Below are positions 27,520 through 36,527 of a stretch of DNA of 64,000 nt, piece after piece. A program made the position numbers and the translations under genes. Origin of the DNA: Oleiagrimonas soli (GTDB taxonomy: Bacteria > Pseudomonadota > Gammaproteobacteria > Xanthomonadales > Rhodanobacteraceae); NCBI RefSeq assembly GCF_000761445.1, contig NZ_KN196470.1:1596823-1660822 (forward strand). Direction: 5' to 3'. Each line of letters opens with the position of its first letter. Position 1 is the first letter of the stretch. The notes under the pieces are model-generated. The model was not told the origin of the DNA, did no database searches, and saw nothing but the letters and a program-made list of their open reading frames with translations.

Positions 27520-29175
27520 ATGAGAACGCGTTTTGCGACCAGGACGCTCCTGTTCGTCTCACTGGCCCTGGCGGGTGCCGTCAGCGCCCAGGCCGCATCG
27601 GCTGCCACACCCAGCACGCGCGCGAACGTGAGCGCACTGAAGGATAGTGGCCACTACGATCGCTTCATCATTACCTACAGCAGCGGCAGTCTGCAGCACA
27701 GCGATCGGGCCGTGATGATGCGGGACATCGACGGCGCCGTGCGCCGCGCCGGTCTGGACAAGGCCAAAATCGCCGGCTCTGGCCAGGCGCTCGGAGCGGT
27801 GCAGGCTTCGTTCCAGCGTCGGCTGGCGATTGGCTCCGATCTGGTGCGCACGTCGCGCAAGCTGGATCGCAACGAAGCGGCCGCATTGATGAGTCAGATC
27901 GCCGCCGATCCGTCCGTGCTGGACGTGACGCCGGACGTGATGATGTATCGCGATCCGCTGATCAAGGCGCCCGACCTGTTCCAGCCGGCGGCCTTCACGC
28001 CGAACGACACCTACTACCCGTTCTACCAGTGGCACCTGAAGGCGCCGGATGGCGCGATCACCTATTTCGGCGACGCCAATCTCGGCGGCGCCAACGTCAG
28101 CGGCGCGTGGGACATCGCCGACGGCTCCAACGTCGTGATCGCGGTGCTCGACACGGGCATCACGCAGCACGTCGACGTCGACACCTCGCTGGCCGATGCC
28201 GGTTACGACTTCATCTCCGATGCCTTCGTCTCCGGTCGTCCGACCGACGACCGCGTTCCGGGCGGCTGGGATCTGGGCGACTGGACCACGACCGAGCCCT
28301 GGTTGTCGGCTTGCACCAGTCCGAGCCGTCCGCCGGAAAGCAGCTCCTGGCACGGCACGCATGTCGCCAGCACGGCGGGTGCGGAACTGACCAACAACGC
28401 GCGCGGCATGGCCGGCATCGCCTACAACGCGAAGGTGCTGCCGGTGCGCGTGCTGGGTCATTGCGGCGGTTACACCAGCGACATCGCCGACGCCATCGTG
28501 TGGGCGGCGGGCGGTCACATCGACGGCGTGCCCGACAACCAGTATCCGGCCGATGTCATCAACTTGAGCCTGGGCGGCGGCGGCACCTGCCGTACCTATG
28601 ATCCGACCGGCTGGGCCGTGCATGTGGCCAACCAGCTCGGCGCGGTGGTGGTGGTGTCCGCCGGCAACAGCAACGACGATGCGCGCAACTACTCGCCGGC
28701 GAGCTGCCCGGGTGTGATCACGGTCGCGGCGACCGGCGTCACCGGCAAGCGTGCCTACTACTCCAACTACGGCATGGCGGTGGAGATCGCCGCGCCGGGC
28801 GGTGGCGTGTATCAGGACGACGATCCGGCCACGGGCGTGGTGTCCTACGACGGCTTCGTCTGGCAGGCGCTGAACAATGGGTCCACCACGCCGGTGGCGC
28901 TGGGCACCAGTTATTCCGGTTACGCGGGTACGTCTCAGGCCGCGCCGCACGTGGCCGGCACGGTGGCGCTGATGCAGAGTGCGCGCAAGGCGCTTGGTCT
29001 GCGGCCGCTGAAACCGCTGCAGGTGCTGGCGATCCTGCGCAAGACGGCCATGCGTCCGTCCTTCTCGCTGCGGGACAATCACCACTACATCGGTGCGGGC
29101 ATCGTGGATGCCCAGGCGGCCGTGGAAGCCTCCATCAACGGCACCCGTAACGGCGCGGGCGGCGTGGTCCAGTAA
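27520..29175 (+). CDS. Secreted subtilisin-like serine protease (S8)
   Basis: This 551-aa protein has a signal peptide (ending SAQAA) and a propeptide of about 130 residues (YDRFIITYSSGSLQHSD onward, inhibitor I9-like). The catalytic triad is complete: D211 in VIAVLDTGITQ, H278 in SSWHGTHVAST, and S472 in GTSQAAPHVAGT; the oxyanion Asn is in SAGNSNDDARN. Cys residues near the active site could form disulfides. It has the size and order of the extracellular proteases of plant-associated Xanthomonads. A C-terminal extension is minimal. GGAGGGG precedes the ATG at 27520, and a strong terminator follows the gene. Confidence 0.94.
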   Translation: MRTRFATRTLLFVSLALAGAVSAQAASAATPSTRANVSALKDSGHYDRFIITYSSGSLQHSDRAVMMRDIDGAVRRAGLDKAKIAGSGQALGAVQASFQRRLAIGSDLVRTSRKLDRNEAAALMSQIAADPSVLDVTPDVMMYRDPLIKAPDLFQPAAFTPNDTYYPFYQWHLKAPDGAITYFGDANLGGANVSGAWDIADGSNVVIAVLDTGITQHVDVDTSLADAGYDFISDAFVSGRPTDDRVPGGWDLGDWTTTEPWLSACTSPSRPPESSSWHGTHVASTAGAELTNNARGMAGIAYNAKVLPVRVLGHCGGYTSDIADAIVWAAGGHIDGVPDNQYPADVINLSLGGGGTCRTYDPTGWAVHVANQLGAVVVVSAGNSNDDARNYSPASCPGVITVAATGVTGKRAYYSNYGMAVEIAAPGGGVYQDDDPATGVVSYDGFVWQALNNGSTTPVALGTSYSGYAGTSQAAPHVAGTVALMQSARKALGLRPLKPLQVLAILRKTAMRPSFSLRDNHHYIGAGIVDAQAAVEASINGTRNGAGGVVQ

Positions 29176-29202
29176 CCGGACCCGCTTTTCGGTGCATACG
29201 GA

Positions 29203-29234
29203 GAAGGCCCTGTTCCGCAGGGCCTTCTTTTTTT
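29203..29234 (+). terminator. Intrinsic terminator after subtilase gene
   Basis: A 10-bp perfect GC-rich stem (29203-29212 and 29218-29227), 5-nt loop and seven T residues (29228-29234), beginning 28 bp after the protease stop. Confidence 0.93.
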
Positions 29235-29387
29235 GGTGTATGGCATTTTTCGACGAAATTGTTTTTCTTTCAGGGGCCTGGATTATTGTTTTCGCGCGAG
29301 GCACGGATTTTCACCGAACAGAGGACTTGCAATCCCGAGGCTGTGGTTATATGCCATGCAATGGGGGAGAACTCGCAGGAGAAGGTA

Positions 29388-29942
29388 ATGAGTGCATACA
29401 GGAAGATGCTTTTCGTTCTAGCAAAAAGTCCACGCAACCATTCGGTGATGGTTTCCACGCTTGCCGTGTTCTTGATGCTTTTCATGGGCATCTCGGTGGC
29501 GGGGGCGAAATCCGGCACGGACAAGAAAGACGGGCAGAAGGTCATTCCGACGCTGGTGACCGTCAATTCCAAGGGCGTGGTCACGGATGTTTCATCGGGC
29601 GTCAAGTTGGACCCCAAGTTCCAGGGGCTCCTCGAAAAGACGGTTTCGGCCATGATCAAGAAGCCGGCCATGGAGCACGGACATCCGATCAGCAGTCAGA
29701 TGATCCTGAACATGAAGCTTGTGACGAACAAGCTCGACAATGGCCAGTATTCGGTACGTTTTGCTTATCAATCCAGCAAAGCACTGCCCACAGGGTCCTG
29801 GTACTGGGTACATACGGCGCACGGTCAATTGCGTCTTGCCAATCGCTATGCATCCTCGGACCTCAGTAACACGCAATTCGGTCAGCCGCAGGAAATTCAT
29901 CAGCCCGGCTACTATCAGCGTCCTCAGCCATCCGGCAGGTAA
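29388..29942 (+). CDS. Secreted TonB-C-like protein, paralogue A
   Basis: This 184-aa protein has an N-terminal signal or anchor helix (about 19-40, MVSTLAVFLMLFMGISVAGA). The mature part (about 50-165) has KVIPTLVTVNSKGVVTDV, LLEKTVSAMIKKPAMEHGHP and PTGSWYWVHTAHGQLRLANR. It is a clear paralogue of the 184-aa gene at 31846 and shares its fold pattern (LL-K-V, P-HG-P, then Y-x-V-R-x-A) with the N-terminal module of the TonB-C protein at 4.3 kb. The function is unknown. The ATG at 29388 has AGGAG 6 nt upstream. Codon third positions are less GC-biased than in the flanking genes. Confidence 0.75.
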   Translation: MSAYRKMLFVLAKSPRNHSVMVSTLAVFLMLFMGISVAGAKSGTDKKDGQKVIPTLVTVNSKGVVTDVSSGVKLDPKFQGLLEKTVSAMIKKPAMEHGHPISSQMILNMKLVTNKLDNGQYSVRFAYQSSKALPTGSWYWVHTAHGQLRLANRYASSDLSNTQFGQPQEIHQPGYYQRPQPSGR

Positions 29943-30098
29943 ACAGACCGATGGATGCGCCGCCGTCGCGTAGTGCGGTCCATCCAGCTTCACGCAGGGC
30001 ACTTCGGTGCCCTGCGATGAATGGAGGGTTCCGGTGGCGGGGCAGGCCATGTGCTGCACCGGTTCATGTCAAAGCCCGCTGGGTTGGCAGTGACCGGT

Positions 30099-31037
30099 TT
30101 ACTTCGGGTTCCGAAGCGCTTCCAGGTGCAATTGACGTTGAGCGACCGTTTGCAGGGCGTGGGCCTGGTCGGGTGATATGCCAAGCTCCCGAGCGGCTTT
30201 CTCATCGCGCCCGAGCATGCGTGGGTCTTTGCCGGTAATGGCGCCGAAATCCATCAGCGCCTCGAGGTAATAGCCGTAGGTGCTGGCGTGGTAGTGGTCG
30301 TACGCCCACAGGTCGATCTGACCGAAAGCGATGCCGTCGTAGGGATTCGGATCGGCCACGCCCATCGCGATGGCGCGGTTGAAGGCCAGCCCCAGCGGAA
30401 TCACGCCGTCGATGGCGGGGTTGCCGTCGGCAACCTGGCGGTAGGCCGCGTACAGATCGCGACCCATGGCCTGGATCGGCTGACCGTGCCAGTGACCGCC
30501 CTTGCGGTAGGTCTGATCCGGACGCGACCAGGTTGCCAGCAGGCGGATGTCGACCTTCGGATTGCGTGCGTGGAAGAGCGCGGCAAGCTTGTCCGCGTAA
30601 CGCTGGAAGTTCCGGGGATCGCCCGGTTGCGTCGGACTCAGGGTGCTGTATTCCTGCATCACCACATGGTCCCAGGCGCGGTCGAAGCGGTCGGCGCGAT
30701 GCTCGAAATGGAACTTCAGCGTCTGCCCCGCGTCGGTCTCCAGGCTGACGTCGTAGTGCAGACCGGCTTCCTCGGTGAACAGCTTGAACAGGGCCGGCAC
30801 GCCGCCGACGCCGTCGCCGTTGAGGTCGTGCACGGTGTCGGCGCGGTAGCGCCAGACCGGCGAATGCGCGCCGTAGGTGAAACTGTTGCCGATGAACAGG
30901 ATGCGCTGCGGCGCATCTTGTGCCGCGTTGGCGACAGCCGCGAGCGACATCAACGCCAGCATCAGCAGCACGCACGCCATCATGCGCTCGCGTCGGGGAC
31001 GCGAATGGATGCGGGCTGGAAACAGGATCGATCTCAT
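30099..31037 (-). CDS. Exported SGNH-fold hydrolase
   Basis: This 312-aa protein has a signal segment (about 18-40, MMACVLLMLALMSLAAVANA, preceded by an Arg-rich N-terminus). The SGNH signature shows block I GNSFTYG with the nucleophile Ser, block III-like MQEYSTLSPTQPGD, and a C-terminal catalytic region WAYDHYHASTYGYYLEAL with the His. Members are esterases, acetylxylan esterases or lipases. The long insert with HDLNGDGVGGVPALFKLF is typical of a DUF4886-like subgroup. GGAG lies 6 nt before the ATG at 31037. It sits between the two TonB-C-like paralogues, on the opposite strand. Confidence 0.82.
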   Translation of the reverse strand: MRSILFPARIHSRPRRERMMACVLLMLALMSLAAVANAAQDAPQRILFIGNSFTYGAHSPVWRYRADTVHDLNGDGVGGVPALFKLFTEEAGLHYDVSLETDAGQTLKFHFEHRADRFDRAWDHVVMQEYSTLSPTQPGDPRNFQRYADKLAALFHARNPKVDIRLLATWSRPDQTYRKGGHWHGQPIQAMGRDLYAAYRQVADGNPAIDGVIPLGLAFNRAIAMGVADPNPYDGIAFGQIDLWAYDHYHASTYGYYLEALMDFGAITGKDPRMLGRDEKAARELGISPDQAHALQTVAQRQLHLEALRNPK

Positions 31038-31153
31038 GGGTCACTCCGGGGACGTGCAATGGGGAAGGCATGATGCCTTCACCGATGATCGCATACCGAA
31101 GTTCGACTCGATGCGGGCCGGCGCGTGCGGTTTCGAGGGGTGGCTCGATGCCT

Positions 31154-31615
31154 TCAGCGTCGCTCGTGCGGCCCGTCGAAGTGTCCCTGACTGACGCCGA
31201 TGGAGATGCTCATGCCGCCACGCGGATGATCGCAATCGCCGAAGGCCTGGGACAGGTTCACGCGACCGCTCTGGTAGGAACCGCTCATGTGGCTGCCGGC
31301 CATGACGCCCGCGCCCACGCTGCCGTGTACTTGCGGTTGGTTGTAGGTGGAGTCGTCGCAACTGGGCGTGTCGTCCTGCGTGTCGCTGGCGACGCGACCG
31401 CTGGTATCGCCGTAATACACGCCGGGTTGCGAGGAGGCGCTACTCGTCGCATGCGCAGGGGCGCTGGTCGCATGTGCCGGAGCGGTGCTGCTGGCGGCGG
31501 GGATCGATGACGGCGGCAGTTCGAGATTCAGCGGTTTGTGCGAGGCCGATTGCGCCAGTGCAGGTGCGGTAGTCAGGCATGCGAGGCATGCGATCAATGT
31601 GCGTTCCAGATTCAT
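31154..31615 (-). CDS. Small secreted Ala/Ser/Thr-rich protein, unknown function
   Basis: This 153-aa protein has a signal peptide (MNLERTLIACLACLTTAPALAQ). A low-complexity linker with a repeated APAHATS unit (about 42-62) is followed by a Gly/Ser-rich mature region with two Cys (SCDDSTYNQ and AFGDCDHPRGG), likely a disulfide. Not recognised. GGAG lies 5 nt before the ATG at 31615. Same strand as the SGNH hydrolase gene, 117 bp upstream, so the two could be co-transcribed. Confidence 0.68.
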   Translation of the reverse strand: MNLERTLIACLACLTTAPALAQSASHKPLNLELPPSSIPAASSTAPAHATSAPAHATSSASSQPGVYYGDTSGRVASDTQDDTPSCDDSTYNQPQVHGSVGAGVMAGSHMSGSYQSGRVNLSQAFGDCDHPRGGMSISIGVSQGHFDGPHERR

Positions 31616-31845
31616 GCCGACTCCGTGACAAGCTTGAAGGACCGTGTAAGGCATTGGATGAAACCCATGGTAGGAAGTTCCCGGAGCCTGGTAGTGAGTC
31701 GAACTTGAGGTGCGTGGCGTGTTTTCAAACGATTTCCGTCTGCAAAGAATCTAAGCCCAAGTTTGATTTTTTTAACGAATATTTAATTGTAGCGGCCATG
31801 GCTTGGGTGTAACTTGACAGAGGGAGTAGCTAAGGAGAAGGACAA

Positions 31846-32400
31846 GTGAAAACAAATACGCATTCCATATCGCTTTCAAGGCACTATAAGCGTTGTTCTC
31901 AGTGGGTTCTGTATGCCATTGTGATGGCACTATTTATTGCACCAGCACTGTCGCTGGGTGCTACGCCTTCTTCCGACAAGACACCTTCGGACAAAGCATC
32001 CAAACGTGTCATCCCCGTGCTTGTAACGATAAATACACACGGCAAAGTAACAGAGGTCGACCCCGCCTTCCGTTTATCGCCGAAATACAAGGATCTCTTG
32101 TCTAAGACGCTGAGTGCGATGATCAAGACTCCTGCGCGCGAGCATGGCAAACCGGTGACCAGTCAGCTCTTGATGAGCATGCAGTTGAAGGCAGAGGCCA
32201 ATCCGGACGGCAACTATGCCGTGCACTTTGCCTATGTGAACAGCAAGCAGATGCCTACAGGTTCGTGGTACTGGGTGCATACATCGCAGCATCAACTGCG
32301 TCTGGCGAATCGGTATGCTACCGGATCGCCGACTGTGAGTTTCGGTGGCCCGCTTCAGTTGCCCTCCAGCACCTCGCTTCCCATAACATCAAGCCGATAA
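31846..32400 (+). CDS. Secreted TonB-C-like protein, paralogue B
   Basis: This 184-aa protein starts with GTG at 31846, 8 nt after AAGGAG. Signal peptide about 18-40 (VLYAIVMALFIAPALSLGA). The mature part has KRVIPVLVTINTHGKVTEV, LLSKTLSAMIKTPAREHGKP and PTGSWYWVHTSQHQLRLANR, paralogous throughout to the gene at 29388. It has many A/T third positions (AAA, ACA, AAT early), unlike neighbouring genes, and is preceded by an AT-rich stretch at about 31735-31800. That suggests transfer or relaxed selection. Function unknown. Confidence 0.75.
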   Translation: MKTNTHSISLSRHYKRCSQWVLYAIVMALFIAPALSLGATPSSDKTPSDKASKRVIPVLVTINTHGKVTEVDPAFRLSPKYKDLLSKTLSAMIKTPAREHGKPVTSQLLMSMQLKAEANPDGNYAVHFAYVNSKQMPTGSWYWVHTSQHQLRLANRYATGSPTVSFGGPLQLPSSTSLPITSSR

Positions 32401-32683
32401 TTTGGGCAGGATTTTTTTTTACCGCTTGCTTGAATCGCTCAATGCAGATGACGCCTGTGCTTCTGCATTGAGTTGGCACGACAAACCGCGGTTCATATTC
32501 TTCGTGCGCGCAAGACTGATCGGCAGTTGCTCTGTCGGCAGCCCCGACGTATCGGCTACTCGGCGGGGCGGCGCGGATGCTTCCTAGCCTACGTACTCCA
32601 GACGGATTGTAGAACTCACGCTATCCACGCTGTGTCATAGTTCGGATTCTCGAATTTGATATCCAACGAGCACACGGCGCGTC

Positions 32684-33190
32684 ATGAGTGAAGCTTTCCA
32701 TATCCGGCCCATCCAACCCATCGACAATGAAGTCATGGCAGGCGTGATCCGCGCCGTGATGCCGGAATTCGGCGCGGGCGGCGAAGGGTTCGCGATCCAC
32801 GACCCCGAAGTGGACGGCATGCATGCCGCCTATGCCACGCCCGGCTCGGCGTATTTCGTGGTCGAGTGCGAAGGCAAAGTCATGGGCGGGGGCGGCATCG
32901 GCAAGCTGCAGGGCGATGACGGCACGATCTGCGAACTGCGCAAGATGTATTTCCTTCCCGAACTGCGCGGTCGTGGCGCGGGCCGTGCGTTGATGACGCG
33001 ATGCCTACAGGCGGCGCGCGAACTCGGCTACCGGCAGTGCTACATCGAGACGCTGACCGGTATGGACGGCGCGCAGGCGCTGTACCTGAAGTCGGGCTTT
33101 AAGCGCATTCCCTCGCGCATGGGCGCGACCGGCCATTTCGGCTGCAATCTGTTTTATCTGCGCGAGCTGGATGCCGAGACCGCGGCCTAG
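32684..33190 (+). CDS. GNAT family N-acetyltransferase
   Basis: This 168-aa protein is a complete GNAT domain: motif A LRKMYFLPELRGRGAGRALM (R/Q-x-x-G-x-G/A as RGRGAG) binds acetyl-CoA, and the C-terminal motif B includes CYIETLTGMDGAQALYLKSG. Cytosolic. The substrate is unknown; a single-domain protein of this length may modify small molecules or N-termini. The RBS before the ATG is poor. Followed by an esterase gene 62 bp downstream, possibly in one operon. Confidence 0.87.
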   Translation: MSEAFHIRPIQPIDNEVMAGVIRAVMPEFGAGGEGFAIHDPEVDGMHAAYATPGSAYFVVECEGKVMGGGGIGKLQGDDGTICELRKMYFLPELRGRGAGRALMTRCLQAARELGYRQCYIETLTGMDGAQALYLKSGFKRIPSRMGATGHFGCNLFYLRELDAETAA

Positions 33191-33252
33191 GTCCGCATCG
33201 GTCCGGTGTTCGGGCCGCGTCATGATCTCGCGCTGAAGGAGACGTCCCGACC

Positions 33253-34122
33253 ATGTTTCGTCGTCTGGCGCTACTGTTCCTGCTGGGCCTTCCGCTAACG
33301 GTCGGTGCCAAACCCTACGCGTTGCCGAATACCCGGGTCGTTACCCTCGTCAGTCACGTCAACGGGCAGCGCTACGTGCTGTATGTCTCGCTGCCGCGCG
33401 ATTACGTGCGGCATCCGGACAAGCGCTATCCAGTCGTCTACACGCTCGATGCCGATTATGCGTTTCCCATCGTCACCGCGGTGACGACGCATTTCGCCGA
33501 CCGCGGCAACATGCCGCCGGTCATCGTGGTCGGTATCGCCTATCCGGGCGGGATCGGCGATCTCGATGCCTATCGTCGCAACCGCACGCGCGACTACACG
33601 CCCACACACACGCTGAGGGGTGGGTACGGTCCGGCGATGCAGCGGCTTTCCGGCGGCGGAGCGGCCTTTCGGCGTTTCATCACCGACGAGCTGTTCGCCT
33701 ACGTGCAGAAGCACTGGCGCGCCGATCCGCGCGATCGCACCTTCGTCGGTCATTCCTTCGGCGGCCTGTTCGGCGCCTACGTGCTGCTGACGCGCCCCGA
33801 GGCGTTCCGCAACTACGTGCTGGTCAGTCCGTCGCTGTGGTACGACGACAAGACGATCTTCGATGTCGAGGCGACGTACGCAAAGACGCACAAGGATCTG
33901 CCGGCGCGCGTCTACATGGTGATCGGCGCGTACGAGAATCAGCCGCCGCCGAGTCATGCGATGGTCGACGATGCGCGCGAACTGCTGCGGCGCATCCGTG
34001 CACATGGCTACGAGCATTTTGACGGTGCGGTGCGCGTGCTGGACCGGGAAACGCACAACAGCGTGTTTCCGGCCGGCGTCACCCGTGGCTTGCGCGTGCT
34101 GCTGGACGCCCATGCCCAATGA
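33253..34122 (+). CDS. Exported alpha/beta hydrolase, Fes/IroE-type esterase family
   Basis: This 289-aa protein has a signal peptide (MFRRLALLFLLGLPLTVGA). The fold shows YVSLPRDYVRHPDKRYPVVYTLDAD, the nucleophile in GHSFGGLFGAYVLLTRPEAF, and a terminal catalytic His in RETHNSVFP. The motif order matches the esterase family containing enterochelin esterase IroE and related S-formylglutathione-like hydrolases. It is periplasmic, acting on esters of siderophores, polyphenols or other compounds; the substrate cannot be told. GAAGGAGA lies upstream of the ATG. Confidence 0.87.
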   Translation: MFRRLALLFLLGLPLTVGAKPYALPNTRVVTLVSHVNGQRYVLYVSLPRDYVRHPDKRYPVVYTLDADYAFPIVTAVTTHFADRGNMPPVIVVGIAYPGGIGDLDAYRRNRTRDYTPTHTLRGGYGPAMQRLSGGGAAFRRFITDELFAYVQKHWRADPRDRTFVGHSFGGLFGAYVLLTRPEAFRNYVLVSPSLWYDDKTIFDVEATYAKTHKDLPARVYMVIGAYENQPPPSHAMVDDARELLRRIRAHGYEHFDGAVRVLDRETHNSVFPAGVTRGLRVLLDAHAQ

Positions 34123-34198
34123 CACGGGACTTCACGCCGCGGTTGGCGTAGATAGGTGCATGGGTCCGTATCGGGACCGATTCCGGGGAGAGCCTGTC

Positions 34199-34792
34199 AT
34201 GCATGTACCGTCCATACGAACGTGGGTCGCGGCCGGCGCGCTGGCGCTGATTTGCGCCTCGCCGCATCCGGCGCTGGCGCAGCAGCCGTCGTCGTCATCG
34301 TCGTCCGCCGAGGCGACTGCCAAGCCTGCCGCGCCACCGCCCGCGCGGGCGTCCGACGTGAAGTCGATGAACGCCATCATGCATGCGGTGTACGACGTCA
34401 TTTCCGGCCCGGCCGGACAGGCGCGCGACTGGGATCGATTCCGCTCGCTGTTCCTGCCTGGCGCGCGCTTGATTGCGGTGCAGCGCGACAAACAGGGCGC
34501 CGACCACGCGCTCACGCTGACGCCGGAAACCTTCGCCGAGAAGGCCGGACCGTACATGCGCGAGCATGGCTTCTTCGAGCGCGAGACGCATCGCAGTGTG
34601 GATCGCTACGGTGCGGTCGCGCAGGTGTTCAGCACGTACGCGTCGCGCCACGCGAAGTCCGATGCCAAGCCGTTCCAGCGCGGCATCAACAGCTTCCAGC
34701 TGTACTACGACGGGCATCGTTGGTGGGTGGTGACCATCTACTGGCAACCCGAGCGGGCCGACTTGCCGATTCCGCGTCGTTACGGCGGCTGA
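34199..34792 (+). CDS. Exported SnoaL/NTF2-like protein
   Basis: This 197-aa protein has a signal peptide (AAGALALICASPHPALAQ). After a Ser/Ala/Pro-rich linker (28-50) comes a compact cone-shaped fold with MHAVYDVISGPAGQARDWDR, FRSLFLPGARLI and INSFQLYYDGHRWWVVTIYW, the pattern of SnoaL-like (NTF2 superfamily) domains. Most such exported proteins are of unknown role. The ATG at 34199 follows GGGAG; the longer frame that starts inside the esterase gene is not used. A strong hairpin follows the gene. Confidence 0.75.
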   Translation: MHVPSIRTWVAAGALALICASPHPALAQQPSSSSSSAEATAKPAAPPPARASDVKSMNAIMHAVYDVISGPAGQARDWDRFRSLFLPGARLIAVQRDKQGADHALTLTPETFAEKAGPYMREHGFFERETHRSVDRYGAVAQVFSTYASRHAKSDAKPFQRGINSFQLYYDGHRWWVVTIYWQPERADLPIPRRYGG

Positions 34793-34803
34793 GCCGCTTC
34801 ATC

Positions 34804-34836
34804 GCGCCGGCAGGCACGACACCCGCCTGCCGGCGC
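34804..34836. terminator. Hairpin between convergent genes
   Basis: Perfect 12-bp GC-rich inverted repeat (34804-34815 and 34825-34836, 9-nt loop) between the SnoaL-like gene and the convergent phosphoesterase gene. No T-tract; probably serves both transcripts. Confidence 0.65.
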
Positions 34837-34851
34837 GCACGCCAGGCGATG

Positions 34852-35709
34852 TCAGGTGCTGCGCTGCAATTCGCCCAGATTGCGCTGCATGGCCGCCAGC
34901 GGCGCCAGCGCCAGCGCCGCGGCCGGCGAGGGCAGCACGATCTCGCGGCTGGCGCGTCCCAGCGCGGTGGCGTGGTCCGACCAGTGCAGCAATTCCATGG
35001 CGCCGGTCTGGTCCTCGACCAGCGCCGTGCAGTGTTCCACCCAGTCGCCGTCGTTGAGGTACAGCACGCCGTCGATGCGGCGCACGTGACCGAAATGGAT
35101 GTGCCCGCAGATGTGGCCGTCATAGCCCTCCGCGCGTGCGCGAGCCGCCACGCGAGCCTCGTAGGCGCGGATGTAGGCCAGCGCGCGGCCGATGTGCGAC
35201 TTGACGATGATCGACAGTGGCAGATAGGGCTTGGCGCGCCGCCGCCGCCAGGCGTGCAGCCGGCGGTTGGTCCAGCAGACCATGCGATGCAGCGTCTCGC
35301 CCAGCCACAGCATCCAGCCGCGACCAACATGTTCGGGATCGTATTCGTCGCCGTGGCTGACACGGTAGCGGCGACCGTCCGCGCCGATGTGTTCCGCGTC
35401 CAGCGCGATGCGGATGCCGCCGAAGGATTCGCCGGCCAATCCTCGCAGCATGGCGTCGTGGTTGCCGGGGATGTAGGTGACGCGGATACCGCGGCGGGCC
35501 ATGTCGAGCAGCGTCAGCAGCACTTCGCTGTGGTCGCTGTGCCACCAGCGGCGTCGCGAGAGCGCTTCCAGGTCGATGATGTCGCCGACCAGATACAGCT
35601 GCTCGCAACGCACGCTGCGCAGGAAGTCGAGCAGGTAGGTGGCCTTGCAGTCGGGCGTGCCCAGATGCACGTCCGAGAGGAAGACGGATCGGAAGGTCGT
35701 GCGCGACAT
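34852..35709 (-). CDS. LpxH-like UDP-2,3-diacylglucosamine diphosphatase family metallophosphoesterase
   Basis: This 285-aa protein is a calcineurin-like phosphoesterase with all metal motifs: D13-V-H15 in FLSDVHLG, D43 in VGDIIDLE, N83-H84-D85 in PGNHD, VSHGDEYDPEH, and GHIHFG about 202. The overall sequence resembles the UDP-2,3-diacylglucosamine diphosphatase family of lipid A synthesis (LpxH/LpxG-like). It is longer than canonical LpxH and has an Arg-rich insert (about 145-160), so it may be a paralogue rather than the housekeeping enzyme. No membrane segment. GGGGAG lies 7 nt before the ATG. Confidence 0.85.
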   Translation of the reverse strand: MSRTTFRSVFLSDVHLGTPDCKATYLLDFLRSVRCEQLYLVGDIIDLEALSRRRWWHSDHSEVLLTLLDMARRGIRVTYIPGNHDAMLRGLAGESFGGIRIALDAEHIGADGRRYRVSHGDEYDPEHVGRGWMLWLGETLHRMVCWTNRRLHAWRRRRAKPYLPLSIIVKSHIGRALAYIRAYEARVAARARAEGYDGHICGHIHFGHVRRIDGVLYLNDGDWVEHCTALVEDQTGAMELLHWSDHATALGRASREIVLPSPAAALALAPLAAMQRNLGELQRST

Positions 35710-35972
35710 GGCGGAGCTCCCCGGTGGCTACCGGGGTGCCAGTATCGATGGCGCAGGTAACGCTACGATGGCGCTGCGGTTGCAATCGTGTTGCGCCGGG
35801 CGCTTGCTTTGGCGGCCCGTTCGACCGAAATGTCTAGATCGAATGACTTTTCATTTTATTGATTATGAAAGGATTTTTAACGCGCCAGGAAGCGCTTCAC
35901 GAGCAATCTGGGCAAACGTGTCGCGTCCGCCGCGCACGTGTCCATCCATGCACGATTCGGAGTTCCGTCATC

Positions 35973-36482
35973 ATGAATGCCCACTTTCGCAAGCTTGTGT
36001 CCATCGCGTTTCTGCTGTTGGCGTTTGTCGCCGTTCCCGCGATGGCAGGGGACAAGCACCATCAGAAGAAAGACATTGTCTCCACCGCCATGAGCACCGG
36101 CCAGCATGCCACGCTGGTGGCCGCCATCCAGGCGGCCGAACTGGACGAAACATTGCGAGGTTCGGGTCCGTACACGGTCTTCGCGCCGACCGACGCAGCG
36201 TTCGAGAAATTGCCGCCGGGCGCTGTCGACGATCTGCTCAAACCGGAAAACCGCGACAAGCTGCGTGCGCTTCTGCTGCATCACGTGGTGGCAGGGAAGG
36301 TCATGTCCGCGCAGGCCATGACCATGGATTCCGCCAACACGCTCCATGGCACGAGTCTGCCGCTCAGCGCACGCGGCGGGACGCTTTACGTGGCGGATGC
36401 CACGGTGACCGGAGCCGATGTCTACAGCAGCAACGGCGTCATCCACGTGGTCGATACGGTGCTGATGCCGCCGGAAATCTGA
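35973..36482 (+). CDS. Exported fasciclin-domain protein
   Basis: This 169-aa protein has a signal peptide (FRKLVSIAFLLLAFVAVPAMA). The single FAS1 domain has TLVAAIQAAELDETLRGSGP, the family hallmark YTVFAPTDAAFEKLP and HVVDTVLMPPE at the end. FAS1 proteins are secreted or surface adhesion-like domains. GGAG lies 10 nt before the ATG at 35973; the longer frame upstream starts in an AT-rich area without an RBS. Convergent with zntB, with a hairpin between. Confidence 0.88.
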   Translation: MNAHFRKLVSIAFLLLAFVAVPAMAGDKHHQKKDIVSTAMSTGQHATLVAAIQAAELDETLRGSGPYTVFAPTDAAFEKLPPGAVDDLLKPENRDKLRALLLHHVVAGKVMSAQAMTMDSANTLHGTSLPLSARGGTLYVADATVTGADVYSSNGVIHVVDTVLMPPEI

Positions 36483-36489
36483 ATTGTCC

Positions 36490-36523
36490 GGTCCGCGCGC
36501 GATGCACGCATCGCGCGCGGACC
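36490..36523. terminator. Hairpin between convergent genes
   Basis: Perfect 14-bp GC-rich inverted repeat (36490-36503 and 36510-36523, 6-nt loop) in the 45-bp gap between the fasciclin gene and zntB. No T-tract. Confidence 0.65.
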
Positions 36524-36527
36524 GAGC

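Noticed and set aside
35840-35880. AT-rich imperfect inverted repeat TTTCAT/ATGAAA before the fasciclin gene
   Set aside because: Too short and in AT-rich sequence, so chance is likely; no promoter spacing could be assigned.
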